A stretch of 32,318 nt of DNA from Candidatus Izemoplasma sp. (GTDB taxonomy: Bacteria > Bacillota_I > Bacilli_A > Izemoplasmatales > Izemoplasmataceae), in assembly GCA_021736205.1 (NCBI GenBank), contig JAIPGF010000016.1, positions 1 through 32,318 on the forward strand. Direction: 5' to 3'. Shown here piece by piece: positions 22,350 to 30,432 of this stretch. The notes under the pieces are model-generated. The model was not told the DNA's origin. It saw only the letters and a program-made list of their open reading frames with translations, and did not search any database. The translations under genes and the position numbers were made by a program. Numbering within the stretch: the stretch's first letter is position 1; every line of letters starts with the position of its first letter.

Positions 22350-22374
22350 AAGGCCCTATAATAGGACCTTTTAT
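22348..22374 (+). terminator. Terminator after the CDGSH gene
   Basis: Stem AAAGG-C-CCTA with TAGG-A-CCTTT, including one internal C-A mismatch and a three-base loop, then TTATT. Moderately strong. Confidence 0.6.
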
Positions 22375-22400
22375 TATAGATGGATTAATGGAGTGATATA

Positions 22401-23000
22401 ATGGACATAGTAAGATTAATTTTACTCGTACTCATTGGAGGACTCATCGGATGGTCGACAAATAAACTAGCAATAAAAATGTTGTTTAGACCTGTTAATC
22501 CTATCAACTTAGGATTATTTAAATTACAAGGTGTTTTTCCTAAAAGGAAAGACAAAATGGCAAAATCTTTAGCTGAAATCATTGAAAAAGAATTATTATC
22601 CAAAGAAGCACTAATGGATAAGATTCTTAGTGACGAAAATAAAAATCAATTAAAAGATACTGTTACTAATTCATTTGTTAAACGAGTTACTGAGATGTTA
22701 CCACCCATGGCTAAGATGTTTCTAGGAGAAAATCCAGAAGCTAAAATTAGAAAGATTATTGATAAAAACAAAGATAAAATATTTGAAGGTATTTTTGAGG
22801 ATATTAAAAAAGATGGATTTAATAATATAAGTGTTTATGAATTAGTCAAAGATAGAATTGATAGTTTAGATTTTGTTGAATTTGAAAAAATAATATTTGG
22901 ATTAATGAGCAAAGAATTACGCTTTGTAGAAATAATTGGTTTGTTTTTAGGATCGATTATAGGACTTATTCAATATTTTATTACAGTATTTATCGCATAG
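22401..23000 (+). CDS. DUF445 family membrane-associated protein (short form)
   Basis: This 199-residue protein has the DUF445 (YheB-like) hallmark at the N-terminus: GGLIGWSTNKLAIKMLFRP, in which NKLAIKMLF is the strongest family signature. A hydrophobic helix is followed by a charged, helical middle and a C-terminal hydrophobic stretch (GLFLGSIIGLIQYF). It is about half the length of Bacillus YheB (near 370); short forms are known in other low-GC bacteria. The function is unknown, with a cell-envelope role presumed. GGAGTG precedes the ATG. It begins a likely five-gene run ending near 25338. Confidence 0.8.
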   Translation: MDIVRLILLVLIGGLIGWSTNKLAIKMLFRPVNPINLGLFKLQGVFPKRKDKMAKSLAEIIEKELLSKEALMDKILSDENKNQLKDTVTNSFVKRVTEMLPPMAKMFLGENPEAKIRKIIDKNKDKIFEGIFEDIKKDGFNNISVYELVKDRIDSLDFVEFEKIIFGLMSKELRFVEIIGLFLGSIIGLIQYFITVFIA

Positions 23001-23010
23001 GGGTGTTAAT

Positions 23011-23832
23011 ATGAAAGCAGATTTACATATGCATTCAACATACTCTGATGGATTATTAACACCAGAAGGGTTATTTAAAAAAGCAAAAGAAAACAAGATA
23101 GACGTAATTAGTATTACAGATCATGATACAATCAAGCAACCAGATAAGAATTTTAAGTTAGCAAAAAAGTATAATGTAAAGTATATACCAGGTATTGAAC
23201 TTTCCTGTGTATATAAAGAGAAATCAGTTCATATACTAGGGTACTTTACAGATGACTCATATAAGTCAAAAGCACTAATTGATTATTTTACACACATCAA
23301 GAAAAAACGTGAAGTAAGAGCCAGAAACTTCCTTCAAAACTTAAAGACGTATTTTGATTTTGATATTGAGTATGACCGTGTTAAATACTTTTCTAACCAT
23401 ATTATCGCGAGACCCCACATAGCTAAAGCTATAGTGGAAAAATACCCTAAGTATTCATTTGATGAGGTATTTGACCGTTTTATTAGCGACTCAAGTAAAG
23501 CGTATATACCATCATGTAATTTAAAAATAGAAGAAGGATTGAAATTATTAAGAGATCATAATTGCCTAGTTGTTTTGGCACATCCAACATTACTTGAAAA
23601 AGCCCATCAAACACATGTTTTATCCCATGATTATGACGGATTAGAAGCGAAGTATTATAGAAATAAAGAGTTAGATGAAAAGCGTTTTAGAGATTTAGCA
23701 CAAACACGTAATATGATTATCACAGGTGGTAGTGATTATCACGGCATTAAAAACGATTCAAACCATGGTGATTTAGGAGAAATTTATCTTGATAAAACAG
23801 ATCTTGATAAGTTTTTAGATGAACTTAAGTAG
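23011..23832 (+). CDS. PHP-domain phosphoesterase (TrpH/YciV, RNase AM type)
   Basis: This 273-residue member of the PHP family is predicted to act on phosphate esters; E. coli YciV is a 3',5'-bisphosphate nucleotidase and 5'-3' RNA exonuclease. The four PHP motifs are clear: DLHMHSTYSDG (H6, H8, D13), ITDHDT (D37, H38), ELSCVY with E63, and late GGSDYHG. The conserved LAHP (near 193) is also present. The gene has GGGGTG before its ATG and starts 10 bp after the DUF445 gene. Metal site and length are typical. The exact substrate is inferred from the family. Confidence 0.85.
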   Translation: MKADLHMHSTYSDGLLTPEGLFKKAKENKIDVISITDHDTIKQPDKNFKLAKKYNVKYIPGIELSCVYKEKSVHILGYFTDDSYKSKALIDYFTHIKKKREVRARNFLQNLKTYFDFDIEYDRVKYFSNHIIARPHIAKAIVEKYPKYSFDEVFDRFISDSSKAYIPSCNLKIEEGLKLLRDHNCLVVLAHPTLLEKAHQTHVLSHDYDGLEAKYYRNKELDEKRFRDLAQTRNMIITGGSDYHGIKNDSNHGDLGEIYLDKTDLDKFLDELK

Positions 23833-23852
23833 GAAAAATACATTAATTAAGA

Positions 23853-23858
23853 TATAAT
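23853..23858 (+). promoter_or_regulatory. -10 box upstream of the 116-residue gene
   Basis: A perfect TATAAT lies about 35 nt before the ATG at 23894. No clear -35 is visible, so a separate start of transcription here is only possible. Confidence 0.35.
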
Positions 23859-23893
23859 ATAAGTGAAATATAACATAAATACGAGGTGAAACT

Positions 23894-24244
23894 ATGAAAA
23901 CAAGGCAAGTATCAGAAAAATTAAGATATAAAGATAAAGGAACAATCGAATATCGAATTACTGAAGGCTTTGATGGAGAAGGAGACTGTTTAGAACTAGA
24001 ATATAGTGATCACGAAAAAACATATTCTTGGGAATATCATTTTCAAAGAGATGGTAACAGTCCACTACAACACATTAAAAATATTTCCTATGAATCTCTT
24101 AAAGAGGGATTTGTAGAAACGATTAATGAACACGGAAAATTTTTGGAAAAAGGAGAATATCAATTATTGAAAGAATCTATTGTAATTTTTGTTAGTCACA
24201 AACATTACATCGTTGATGTATGTAAAAAAAATGGACTTTGTTAA
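23894..24244 (+). CDS. Hypothetical protein, 116 residues
   Basis: I do not recognise this protein. It is charged, has no signal peptide or membrane helix, and looks like a small beta-rich cytoplasmic domain. Several short strands are predicted from alternating residues (TIEYRITEGF, CLELEYSDH, YSWEYHF). Three Cys are present (one central, two at the C-terminus, VDVCKKNGLC). A good GAGGTG site and an upstream TATAAT support expression. The stop overlaps the start of the following membrane-protein gene by 14 bp, which suggests the two are translated together. Confidence 0.6.
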   Translation: MKTRQVSEKLRYKDKGTIEYRITEGFDGEGDCLELEYSDHEKTYSWEYHFQRDGNSPLQHIKNISYESLKEGFVETINEHGKFLEKGEYQLLKESIVIFVSHKHYIVDVCKKNGLC

Positions 24245-24857
24245 AACAAAGGACCGGTTTTTAACAGGGTTATTTATTCTATATATAATAGGATTAGTAG
24301 TCTTGTTTAGTAGAAGTATATTTTTATCCTTTTATAGAGACTATCCATTACTTGGTGGATTTATTAAATTTTTTTTCTTAGCTTCATCAGGGGATTTATT
24401 ATCAGTACGTTTTAAAAAGAATAAATGGGATTATCCTAATAATTTCTTTTATAAAGCACTCATTTGGGGACTTATTGGGATCTTTATTGTTATTATTTTT
24501 GGTGTGTTTACAGAGGGTATAACAACATTGCAAACACAAGGTATCTTACCCTTTAAATATTCAACTATACTCACAGCTTTTTTAATAAGCTTTTTTCTGA
24601 ATACTATCTTTGCGCCAACAATGATGATATTTCATCGAGTTTCTGATTATTATATTGATCATGATACAACACTTCTTGGTACAATTGATCAAATTGACTG
24701 GCAACAATTTTTCTCAATAGTTATTTTTAAAACAATTCCATTTTTTTGGATTCCAGCGCATACAATAACATTTTTACTTCCAAGTGAATACCGTGTCATA
24801 TTTGCAGCAATATTAGGTATTTTTTTAGGGTTTATTTTGAATATATTTAAGAAATGA
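24231..24857 (+). CDS. Hypothetical integral membrane protein, 208 residues
   Basis: This multi-pass membrane protein has about five to six hydrophobic helices: FLTGLFILYIIGLVVLF, LLGGFIKFFFLASSGDLLS, a stretch around ALIWGLIGIFIVIIFGVF, then ILTAFLISFFLNTIF, and two near the C-terminus. Phrases such as GDLLSVRFKKNKWDYP and FKTIPFFWIPAHTITFLLP loosely recall Mpv17/PMP22-like proteins, but I do not claim membership. The start is set at ATG 24231, overlapping the preceding unknown gene; an ATG at 24216 is also possible and neither has a good ribosome-binding site. It ends with TGA, evidence for the standard stop code. Confidence 0.6.
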   Translation: MDFVKTKDRFLTGLFILYIIGLVVLFSRSIFLSFYRDYPLLGGFIKFFFLASSGDLLSVRFKKNKWDYPNNFFYKALIWGLIGIFIVIIFGVFTEGITTLQTQGILPFKYSTILTAFLISFFLNTIFAPTMMIFHRVSDYYIDHDTTLLGTIDQIDWQQFFSIVIFKTIPFFWIPAHTITFLLPSEYRVIFAAILGIFLGFILNIFKK

Positions 24858-24864
24858 GGGTTAT

Positions 24865-25338
24865 ATGTTTTATAATTACCCACTAGAAATCGCTATAATT
24901 TCAATGCTGTCTGCACAACTTCTTAAACTACCTATAGTATATTTATTTGAAAAAAAGTGGTACCCATCGATTATTTTTTCTACAGGGGGAATGCCATCAA
25001 GCCATTGCGCATTTGTAAGTGCTTTAACTTTAAGCATGGGACTTACATATGGCTATGATTCACCTTATTTTGCCATAAGTTTTGTTATTGCGGGTGTGGT
25101 AATTCATGATTCAATTGGTATCAGACGTCAAGCTGGAAAACACGCATCTGTTTTAAATCAAATGAAACAAGAACTTGATATATTATTTAAAGAACTAACA
25201 AGCAAAAAGAAGCGAAATGTGCATCTTATTGAGGAAAAATTAAAAGAGTTTTTGGGACATGAGCCGCTCGAAGCCTTCTTTGGGACATTGCTAGGCATTA
25301 TTTTAACCCTTGCAACCTACTTTATTTATATAGTCTAG
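24865..25338 (+). CDS. Divergent PAP2-family membrane protein (YuiD/DUF212)
   Basis: This 157-residue protein of the YuiD family is distantly related to PAP2 acid phosphatases. The family motif GGMPSSHCAFVSALTLSMG (residues 41-59) holds the PSSH of the PAP2 core. The second block, IHDSIGIRRQAGKHASVLNQ, carries the R and H residues used in phosphate binding in this group. Four hydrophobic helices are expected. It may hydrolyse lipid phosphates, but the function of YuiD proteins is not settled. GAGGG precedes the ATG, 7 bp after the membrane-protein gene, in the same direction. It ends the run with a very strong terminator. Confidence 0.83.
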   Translation: MFYNYPLEIAIISMLSAQLLKLPIVYLFEKKWYPSIIFSTGGMPSSHCAFVSALTLSMGLTYGYDSPYFAISFVIAGVVIHDSIGIRRQAGKHASVLNQMKQELDILFKELTSKKKRNVHLIEEKLKEFLGHEPLEAFFGTLLGIILTLATYFIYIV

Positions 25339-25345
25339 CAAAAAC

Positions 25346-25387
25346 AAAAGTAAAAAAATTCTAAATAAACGAATTTTTTTACTTTTT
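25346..25387 (+). terminator. Terminator after the yuiD-like gene
   Basis: A perfect 16-bp stem (25346-25361 with 25371-25386) with a nine-base loop is followed by T-rich sequence. It separates the upstream gene run from the opp operon. Confidence 0.85.
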
Positions 25388-25419
25388 TAATTTGTTATTT
25401 AAAATAAATATAGTTTAAA

Positions 25420-25433
25420 TGAAAGCGCTTTTA
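25420..25433 (+). promoter_or_regulatory. cre-like site 1 (CcpA) upstream of opp
   Basis: TGAAAGCGCTTTTA matches the cre consensus TGWAANCGNTNWCA at 13 of 14 positions. It lies about 120 bp before the oppB promoter and 195 bp before oppB. Known CcpA sites at such distances may repress or activate. Confidence 0.6.
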
Positions 25434-25436
25434 ACT

Positions 25437-25520
25437 GCCCTTATTAAAGAGCGTTTTCATCGCTTTACATTGCTAAATCAACCATCTATTAGTGTGCAAT
25501 AATCAAAGTATAATAAGGGC
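25437..25520. repeat. Long-range inverted repeat around the second cre-like site
   Basis: GCCCTTATTA (25437-25446) and TAATAAGGGC (25511-25520) are perfect inverted copies 64 bp apart. The segment between contains cre-like site 2 and further imperfect pairings (GCG/CGC near 25451-25463). Whether this forms an RNA stem or a pair of protein-binding half-sites cannot be told. Confidence 0.35.
25446..25459 (-). promoter_or_regulatory. cre-like site 2 (CcpA) upstream of opp
   Basis: On the minus strand TGAAAACGCTCTTT matches the cre consensus at 12 of 14 positions. It is inverted relative to site 1, with starts 26 bp apart. Confidence 0.45.
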
Positions 25521-25549
25521 GTTCGAGTCTTTTTATGCTGTTTTGGATA

Positions 25550-25577
25550 TTGATTTTATAGTAGAATTATGTATAAT
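25550..25577 (+). promoter_or_regulatory. Sigma-A promoter of oppBCDF
   Basis: TTGATT (25550-25555), a 16-bp spacer and TATAAT (25572-25577) lie just before the oppB GTG at 25615. The predicted leader is about 30 nt. Confidence 0.55.
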
Positions 25578-25614
25578 ATATATAGTTATATTTATAGAAA
25601 GACGAGGCGATTTT

Positions 25615-26538
25615 GTGAAGAGATATTATATCAAGAGAGTGTTATCTGCATTAGCAACTATTATTATTATTGCATCTGTAACATTCTTTATAATGAAATT
25701 CATTCCGGGAGGACCATTTACTCGAGAGAAAAAAATTCCCCAATCTATTTTAGATTCTTTGAATGCAAAATACGGATTGGATGAGCCATTGTTAATTCAG
25801 TATAAGAACTATATGTTACGACTCCTACAATTTGATTTAGGTGTATCTTTTAAACAACAAGATACAACTGTAAATGAAATGATTGCACAAGGATTTCCCA
25901 CATCCGCAAAAGTAGGAATCTTAGCTTCAAGTTTAATTGTTCTTGTTGGGATTCCCATCGGAATTATTTCAGCGTTGAAGAAAAGTTCAGCCATTGATTA
26001 TTCTGTGATGTTTTTAGCAACACTCGGTGTTACCGTACCGAACTTTGTTATTGCAACATTAATTATTTATTTCTTTGCAGGGCAATGGAACATACTACCT
26101 ACCAGTGGTATTTCAGAAGGCCCCTTGTCTTATGTTGGACCAATGATTGCACTTGCCGGTTATAGTTTGAGCTTTGTTGCAAGGCTCACACGTTCAAGTA
26201 TGCTTGAAGTCTTAAGACAAGATTATGTTCGAACCGCACGTGCTAATGGGTTAAGTGAGTTTAAGGTTATTTATAAACATGCGCTTAAAAATGCAATGAT
26301 TCCTGTTTTAACATATCTTGGACCCATGATTGCAGCTATCTTAACAGGATCATTTGTTGTTGAAAAGATATTTGTTTTACCTGGTATGGGACGCTTCTTT
26401 GTAGAAAGTGTTACAAACAGGAACTTTACAGTAACAATTGGTTTTACTGTTTTTTACGCCGTATTTTATATAATAATGATACTTCTTGTGGATATTGCAT
26501 ATTCAATAATAGACCCAAGAATAAGATTAGATTCATAG
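25615..26538 (+). CDS. oppB: Oligopeptide ABC transporter permease OppB
   Basis: This 307-residue permease is the first gene of a peptide importer. It has the N-terminal RYYIKRVLSALATIIIIASVTFFIMKFIPGGPF of OppB/DppB proteins and six helices. The cytoplasmic EAA loop that meets the ATPases is DYVRTARANGLSEFKVIYKHALKNAMIPVL, which is typical. The start is a GTG at 25615, which follows GAGG in GACGAGGCG. The open frame reaches further up (25492), but that would cover the promoter. OppC begins 10 bp downstream after AGGAGG. The gene belongs to a five-gene set with oppC, oppD, oppF and oppA. Confidence 0.88.
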   Translation: MKRYYIKRVLSALATIIIIASVTFFIMKFIPGGPFTREKKIPQSILDSLNAKYGLDEPLLIQYKNYMLRLLQFDLGVSFKQQDTTVNEMIAQGFPTSAKVGILASSLIVLVGIPIGIISALKKSSAIDYSVMFLATLGVTVPNFVIATLIIYFFAGQWNILPTSGISEGPLSYVGPMIALAGYSLSFVARLTRSSMLEVLRQDYVRTARANGLSEFKVIYKHALKNAMIPVLTYLGPMIAAILTGSFVVEKIFVLPGMGRFFVESVTNRNFTVTIGFTVFYAVFYIIMILLVDIAYSIIDPRIRLDS

Positions 26539-26548
26539 GAGGTATACA

Positions 26549-28144
26549 ATGAAAGACAAATTTAAGTTATTACCAAAAGAAGAAAAAAGAGATATTGAAG
26601 AGACGAGAAAAAGTCTTACCTATTGGGAAGATGTATGGCGCAGATTAAAAAACCATAAGTCAAGTATGTTTGGACTTGTTGGTGTTATATTAATTGTATT
26701 TGTCGCTATTTTTGGACCTTTTTTCTCTCCTTATGGGTATGAAGATACATTTACGGATTATATTAATGTTCCCCCACGTATAGATATCTATAAAATTACT
26801 GAAGAAAAGTATTTCTATGTGTCAGAAAATAGATATTTAATTGAATCAACAGAAAACGGTACCTTAGGTACTAGATACAACGAAGTGGCAAGGGACTTAA
26901 TAAATAGAGTGTTATATTTTAGTAAACCATATAAAATAAAAACCGAAATAACGTCATCTACCACTTATCCTGCTCCTACAGATTTAGCTGAGAATGTATT
27001 TTATTCAGAAACCTGGGGAATTGGATTAATTGATGCTGAATTTGCTACTGGTGATGAATTTATTGATATTGCATATATTCATCCAGATAGTCCACTAACT
27101 TCTTTGTCGTTTGAAGAGGCGGACTTTGAACTGAATGATGACTATCTGTTAGATAATGTTACATTTATAAATCCATCAGGTGACGCTGATGCGATTAGTT
27201 CTGACGAAGGTGCAGAATTTTTAATAGAACAATTTGACACTAATACTAAAATTATTGATATACGTGTTTCAAGTTCGGATATTGTTAGTGTCGATTATTC
27301 ATTAAAACTTGTTGAACCATCTGAAAGACCAGAAGGTATGGAAGATGTGATTTATCAAATCGAATACAAAGGGAATGAAGTTAGTGAAGTTTATGATACT
27401 GTAAGAAATCAAAATAACTTTTTAGGAACAGATCATTTAGGACGTGATGTTCTAACCCGAATCATATTTGGGGCGCGAATCTCCCTGACAGTTGCACTTG
27501 TTGCTACACTTGTTAACTTCTTTATTGGTGTTGTTTATGGAACAGTCGCAGGATATGTTGGAGGTTCAGTTGATAACTATATGATGAGGATTGTTGATAT
27601 TATCAACTCTATTCCGTTAGTGTTATATGTTATTTTGTTATCAGTTGTTTTAAATGAGGTAGTCATTGACTTTAATTTATTTGGCAGACACTTCACCCTA
27701 TTTAGAGGCTCAGGTGGACTCGGAACAATCATTGTGGCCTTAGGGTTTGTCTACTGGGTTAATATGGCACGTTTAGTGCGTGGACAAATTATTGGTTTAA
27801 AACGTCAAGAATACGTCCTTGCAGCCAGAACTATTGGTGTGTCAAATATAAAAATAATGACCCGACATTTAGTTCCAAATGCAATGGGACCTATTATTGT
27901 ATCAATGACAATGATGATTCCAGCTGCTGTTTTCACCGAAGCATTCTTAAGCTTCATTGGTCTTGGAGTAAGTGCACCACAAGCATCTTGGGGAACGCTT
28001 GCTAATGAAGCATTACAAGCATTTAGAAGATATCCATATCAGCTCTTTTATCCATCACTAGCTATTTCAATTACAATGTTAGCATTTAACTTCTTAGGTG
28101 ACGGATTAAGAGATGCATTAGACCCAAGACTTAGACAAGGTTAG
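26549..28144 (+). CDS. oppC: Oligopeptide ABC permease OppC with a large extracytoplasmic insertion
   Basis: OppC pairs with OppB as the membrane channel. The N-terminal helix (about residues 40-58) is followed by FFSPYGYED. The rest of the usual protein, FLGTDHLGRDVLTRIIFGARISL, comes only at residue 291. Thus a segment of about 220 residues (66-288), rich in acidic and aromatic residues, replaces a short loop and would face outside the membrane. The C-terminal part has five helices and the EAA loop EYVLAARTIGVSNIKIMTRHLVPN. At 531 residues it is about 200 longer than typical OppC. Both flanks match the family, so the insertion is not a frame artefact. Its function is unknown; docking of OppA or peptide is possible. 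Confidence 0.85.
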   Translation: MKDKFKLLPKEEKRDIEETRKSLTYWEDVWRRLKNHKSSMFGLVGVILIVFVAIFGPFFSPYGYEDTFTDYINVPPRIDIYKITEEKYFYVSENRYLIESTENGTLGTRYNEVARDLINRVLYFSKPYKIKTEITSSTTYPAPTDLAENVFYSETWGIGLIDAEFATGDEFIDIAYIHPDSPLTSLSFEEADFELNDDYLLDNVTFINPSGDADAISSDEGAEFLIEQFDTNTKIIDIRVSSSDIVSVDYSLKLVEPSERPEGMEDVIYQIEYKGNEVSEVYDTVRNQNNFLGTDHLGRDVLTRIIFGARISLTVALVATLVNFFIGVVYGTVAGYVGGSVDNYMMRIVDIINSIPLVLYVILLSVVLNEVVIDFNLFGRHFTLFRGSGGLGTIIVALGFVYWVNMARLVRGQIIGLKRQEYVLAARTIGVSNIKIMTRHLVPNAMGPIIVSMTMMIPAAVFTEAFLSFIGLGVSAPQASWGTLANEALQAFRRYPYQLFYPSLAISITMLAFNFLGDGLRDALDPRLRQG

Positions 28145-28153
28145 GTGAAACAA

Positions 28154-29185
28154 ATGAGTAAAAAAATATTAGAAGTTAAAAATCTTGAAACCTCATTTTA
28201 TACCCATTTAGGTGAGGTGCAAGCTGTTAGAAATATAAGTTTTGATTTACATCAAGGAGAAATTTTAGGAATCGTTGGAGAAAGTGGTAGTGGGAAAAGT
28301 GTTACTTCTTTAAGTGTTATGAATTTAATTGAAGACCCTGGAGAAATCAAGGGGGGATCTATTAGATTTTCACCAAATGTCGATGACAATTTTATCGATA
28401 TTACCAAGATGACAAGAGAACAGATCTCTCAAATACGTGGGAATGATATTTCAATGATTTTCCAAGATCCTATGACCGCGATGAATCCAGTATTTAAAAT
28501 TCAAAATCAAATGGTTGAAGTTATTCAACGCCATACTGATTTAAACAAAGAAGATGCGATTAGACGTGCTAAAGATTTACTTGGTCAAGTTGGTATTCCT
28601 GATCCTGAAGGTCAAATTACAGATTATCCATTTCAGTTCTCAGGGGGGATGCGACAACGTGCAATGATTGCAACTGCAATTAGTTGTAACCCCAGACTAT
28701 TAATTGCTGATGAACCAACAACAGCTCTTGATGTAACCATTCAAGCACAAATTCTTGAGTTGCTAAAAAAACTGCAAAATAAAATTGATATGTCTATTAT
28801 TTTAATTACACATGATTTAGGTGTTATCGCAGAAGCAGCAACACATGTTGTTGTTATGTATGGGGGACAGATTATGGAAAAAGGAACTGTTCGTGATATT
28901 TTCAATAACCCAATGCATCCCTATACAAGAGGATTGCATAAATCAATTCCAACTGCTACCAAAGAAAAGAAACGACTAATTCCAATTGAAGGAAGTCCAC
29001 CTGATTTGTTAGATCCACCAACAGGATGTCCATTTAATCCACGATGTCCTCATGCAATGACCATTTGTACAGAAGAATCACCAAAGATGTATACCGTTTC
29101 TGATACACAGTCTAGTAAATGCTGGTTAATGGATGAAAAAGCTCCTAAAGTTAAGGGCTATAAAAAACCTAAGGGGGCAAAATAA
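28154..29185 (+). CDS. oppD: Oligopeptide ABC transporter ATPase OppD
   Basis: This 343-residue ATPase of the importer has Walker A GESGSGKS (42-49), signature FSGGMRQRAMIATAIS, Walker B LLIADEP and H-loop LITHDLG. The oligopeptide C-terminal domain contains the Cys cluster GCPFNPRCPHAMTIC ... C, as usual in OppD. The start is taken at ATG 28154; a GTG at 28145 lies within the AGGTG site. Stop and start of oppF share a base (TAATG), so translation is coupled. It is 9 bp after oppC. All catalytic motifs are intact. Confidence 0.9.
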   Translation: MSKKILEVKNLETSFYTHLGEVQAVRNISFDLHQGEILGIVGESGSGKSVTSLSVMNLIEDPGEIKGGSIRFSPNVDDNFIDITKMTREQISQIRGNDISMIFQDPMTAMNPVFKIQNQMVEVIQRHTDLNKEDAIRRAKDLLGQVGIPDPEGQITDYPFQFSGGMRQRAMIATAISCNPRLLIADEPTTALDVTIQAQILELLKKLQNKIDMSIILITHDLGVIAEAATHVVVMYGGQIMEKGTVRDIFNNPMHPYTRGLHKSIPTATKEKKRLIPIEGSPPDLLDPPTGCPFNPRCPHAMTICTEESPKMYTVSDTQSSKCWLMDEKAPKVKGYKKPKGAK

Positions 29186-30390
29186 TGTCAAAAACAACTG
29201 AAAAACCTGTTTTAGAGGTTAGAAATTTAAAAAAATATTTTGATAAAAGCAAAGGATTTTTCAATCGTGAAGAGAAAATTCTAACTGCTGTTGATGATAT
29301 TTCATTTAAAATATATAAAGGTGAAACGTTTGGACTGGTTGGAGAAAGTGGTTGTGGAAAAACGACAACTGGAAGAACGATAATTAAGTTATATGAACCA
29401 ACGGGCGGATCAATTTTATTTGATGGCGTAGACCTAGCAACAATCCCGGAAAAAGATATGTTACCTTATCGAAAAGATATGCAAATGATTTTTCAAGATC
29501 CATACGCTTCTTTAAATGGACGAATGACCGTTACCGACATAGTTGGTGAAGGAATTGATACACATGGTATTTTTGATGATGAAGATGATCCTGAATTAGC
29601 CAGACAAGAAAAAATTTATGAAATTTTAGAGAGCGTTGGATTAAAACGTGAACATGCATCAAGATATCCACATGAGTTTTCTGGCGGACAACGTCAACGT
29701 ATTGGAATAGCTAGAGCGCTTGCTGTTGATCCGAAATTAATTATTTGTGATGAACCAATTAGTGCCTTAGATGTATCGATTCAAGCACAAGTTGTCAATA
29801 TGCTGGAAGATTTTCAGAAAGACAAAGGATTAACGTATTTGTTTATAGCACATGATTTAAGTATGGTGAAACATATTAGTGACCGTATTGGCGTAATGTA
29901 TGTTGGGAAATTAATGGAAGTAGCATCAAGTGATGACTTATATCTTAAACCATTACATCCATATACAAAGGCATTACTATCAAGTATTCCAGTACCAGAC
30001 CCAGACAATAAAGATACGGAAAACCGTATTGTTTTAGAAGGAGATGTCACATCTCCTATTAATCCAAAACCACGTTGTCGTTTTTGTACCCGTTGTGAGT
30101 ATTCAAAAGAAGTACTTGAAGAGGAATCTAGTTCCAATTTTAGAGATAAGATAATTAACCGCTACAGTAGAGAAATTATATTACATCCAGAAACACATGA
30201 GTTAGTTGTTACAGATGGCCAACTCATCACACCGGCTCTTGCTGATAAGATCATTAATATTGGACTAAACAAGATCACACTTGGGAAAGAAAAATGTTTT
30301 AACGAAGTGCCTAAATTAAAAGAAGTTATTCCTGATCACTTTGTTGCATGTCATTTTACAAAAAAAATTAATAAGGACCTTTTAAAATAA
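29185..30390 (+). CDS. oppF: Oligopeptide ABC transporter ATPase OppF with an insertion in its Cys cluster
   Basis: OppF is the second ATPase: Walker A GESGCGKT (53-60), signature FSGGQRQRIGIARALA (165-180), Walker B LIICDEP (185-191) and H-loop FIAHDLS. The oligopeptide C-terminal domain begins SSIPVPDPDN. The Cys motif reads CRFCTRC (298-304). The next Cys, which usually follows within about ten residues, comes only at C371, and the last at C389 in HFVACHF. About 60 residues (roughly 310-368) are inserted; they include YSREIILHPETHELVVTDG and form a small mixed segment. The length of 401 is above the usual 310-330. The insertion is in frame, with conserved sequence on each side. The start overlaps the oppD stop by one base. 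Confidence 0.87.
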   Translation: MSKTTEKPVLEVRNLKKYFDKSKGFFNREEKILTAVDDISFKIYKGETFGLVGESGCGKTTTGRTIIKLYEPTGGSILFDGVDLATIPEKDMLPYRKDMQMIFQDPYASLNGRMTVTDIVGEGIDTHGIFDDEDDPELARQEKIYEILESVGLKREHASRYPHEFSGGQRQRIGIARALAVDPKLIICDEPISALDVSIQAQVVNMLEDFQKDKGLTYLFIAHDLSMVKHISDRIGVMYVGKLMEVASSDDLYLKPLHPYTKALLSSIPVPDPDNKDTENRIVLEGDVTSPINPKPRCRFCTRCEYSKEVLEEESSSNFRDKIINRYSREIILHPETHELVVTDGQLITPALADKIINIGLNKITLGKEKCFNEVPKLKEVIPDHFVACHFTKKINKDLLK

Positions 30391-30395
30391 CATTA

Positions 30396-30409
30396 CGAAA
30401 ATGTTTTCA
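30396..30409 (-). promoter_or_regulatory. Weak cre-like site before oppA
   Basis: On the minus strand TGAAAACATTTTCG matches 12 of 14 cre positions, but misses the core G. It lies after the oppF stop and about 25 bp before the oppA -35 box. No terminator is evident between oppF and oppA. Confidence 0.25.
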
Positions 30410-30432
30410 TAAAATGAATCGCACACATGTTC

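Noticed and set aside
25492-25614. Upstream start for oppB
   Set aside because: It would pass through the promoter, and the sequence has no OppB-like residues before VKRYYIKR.
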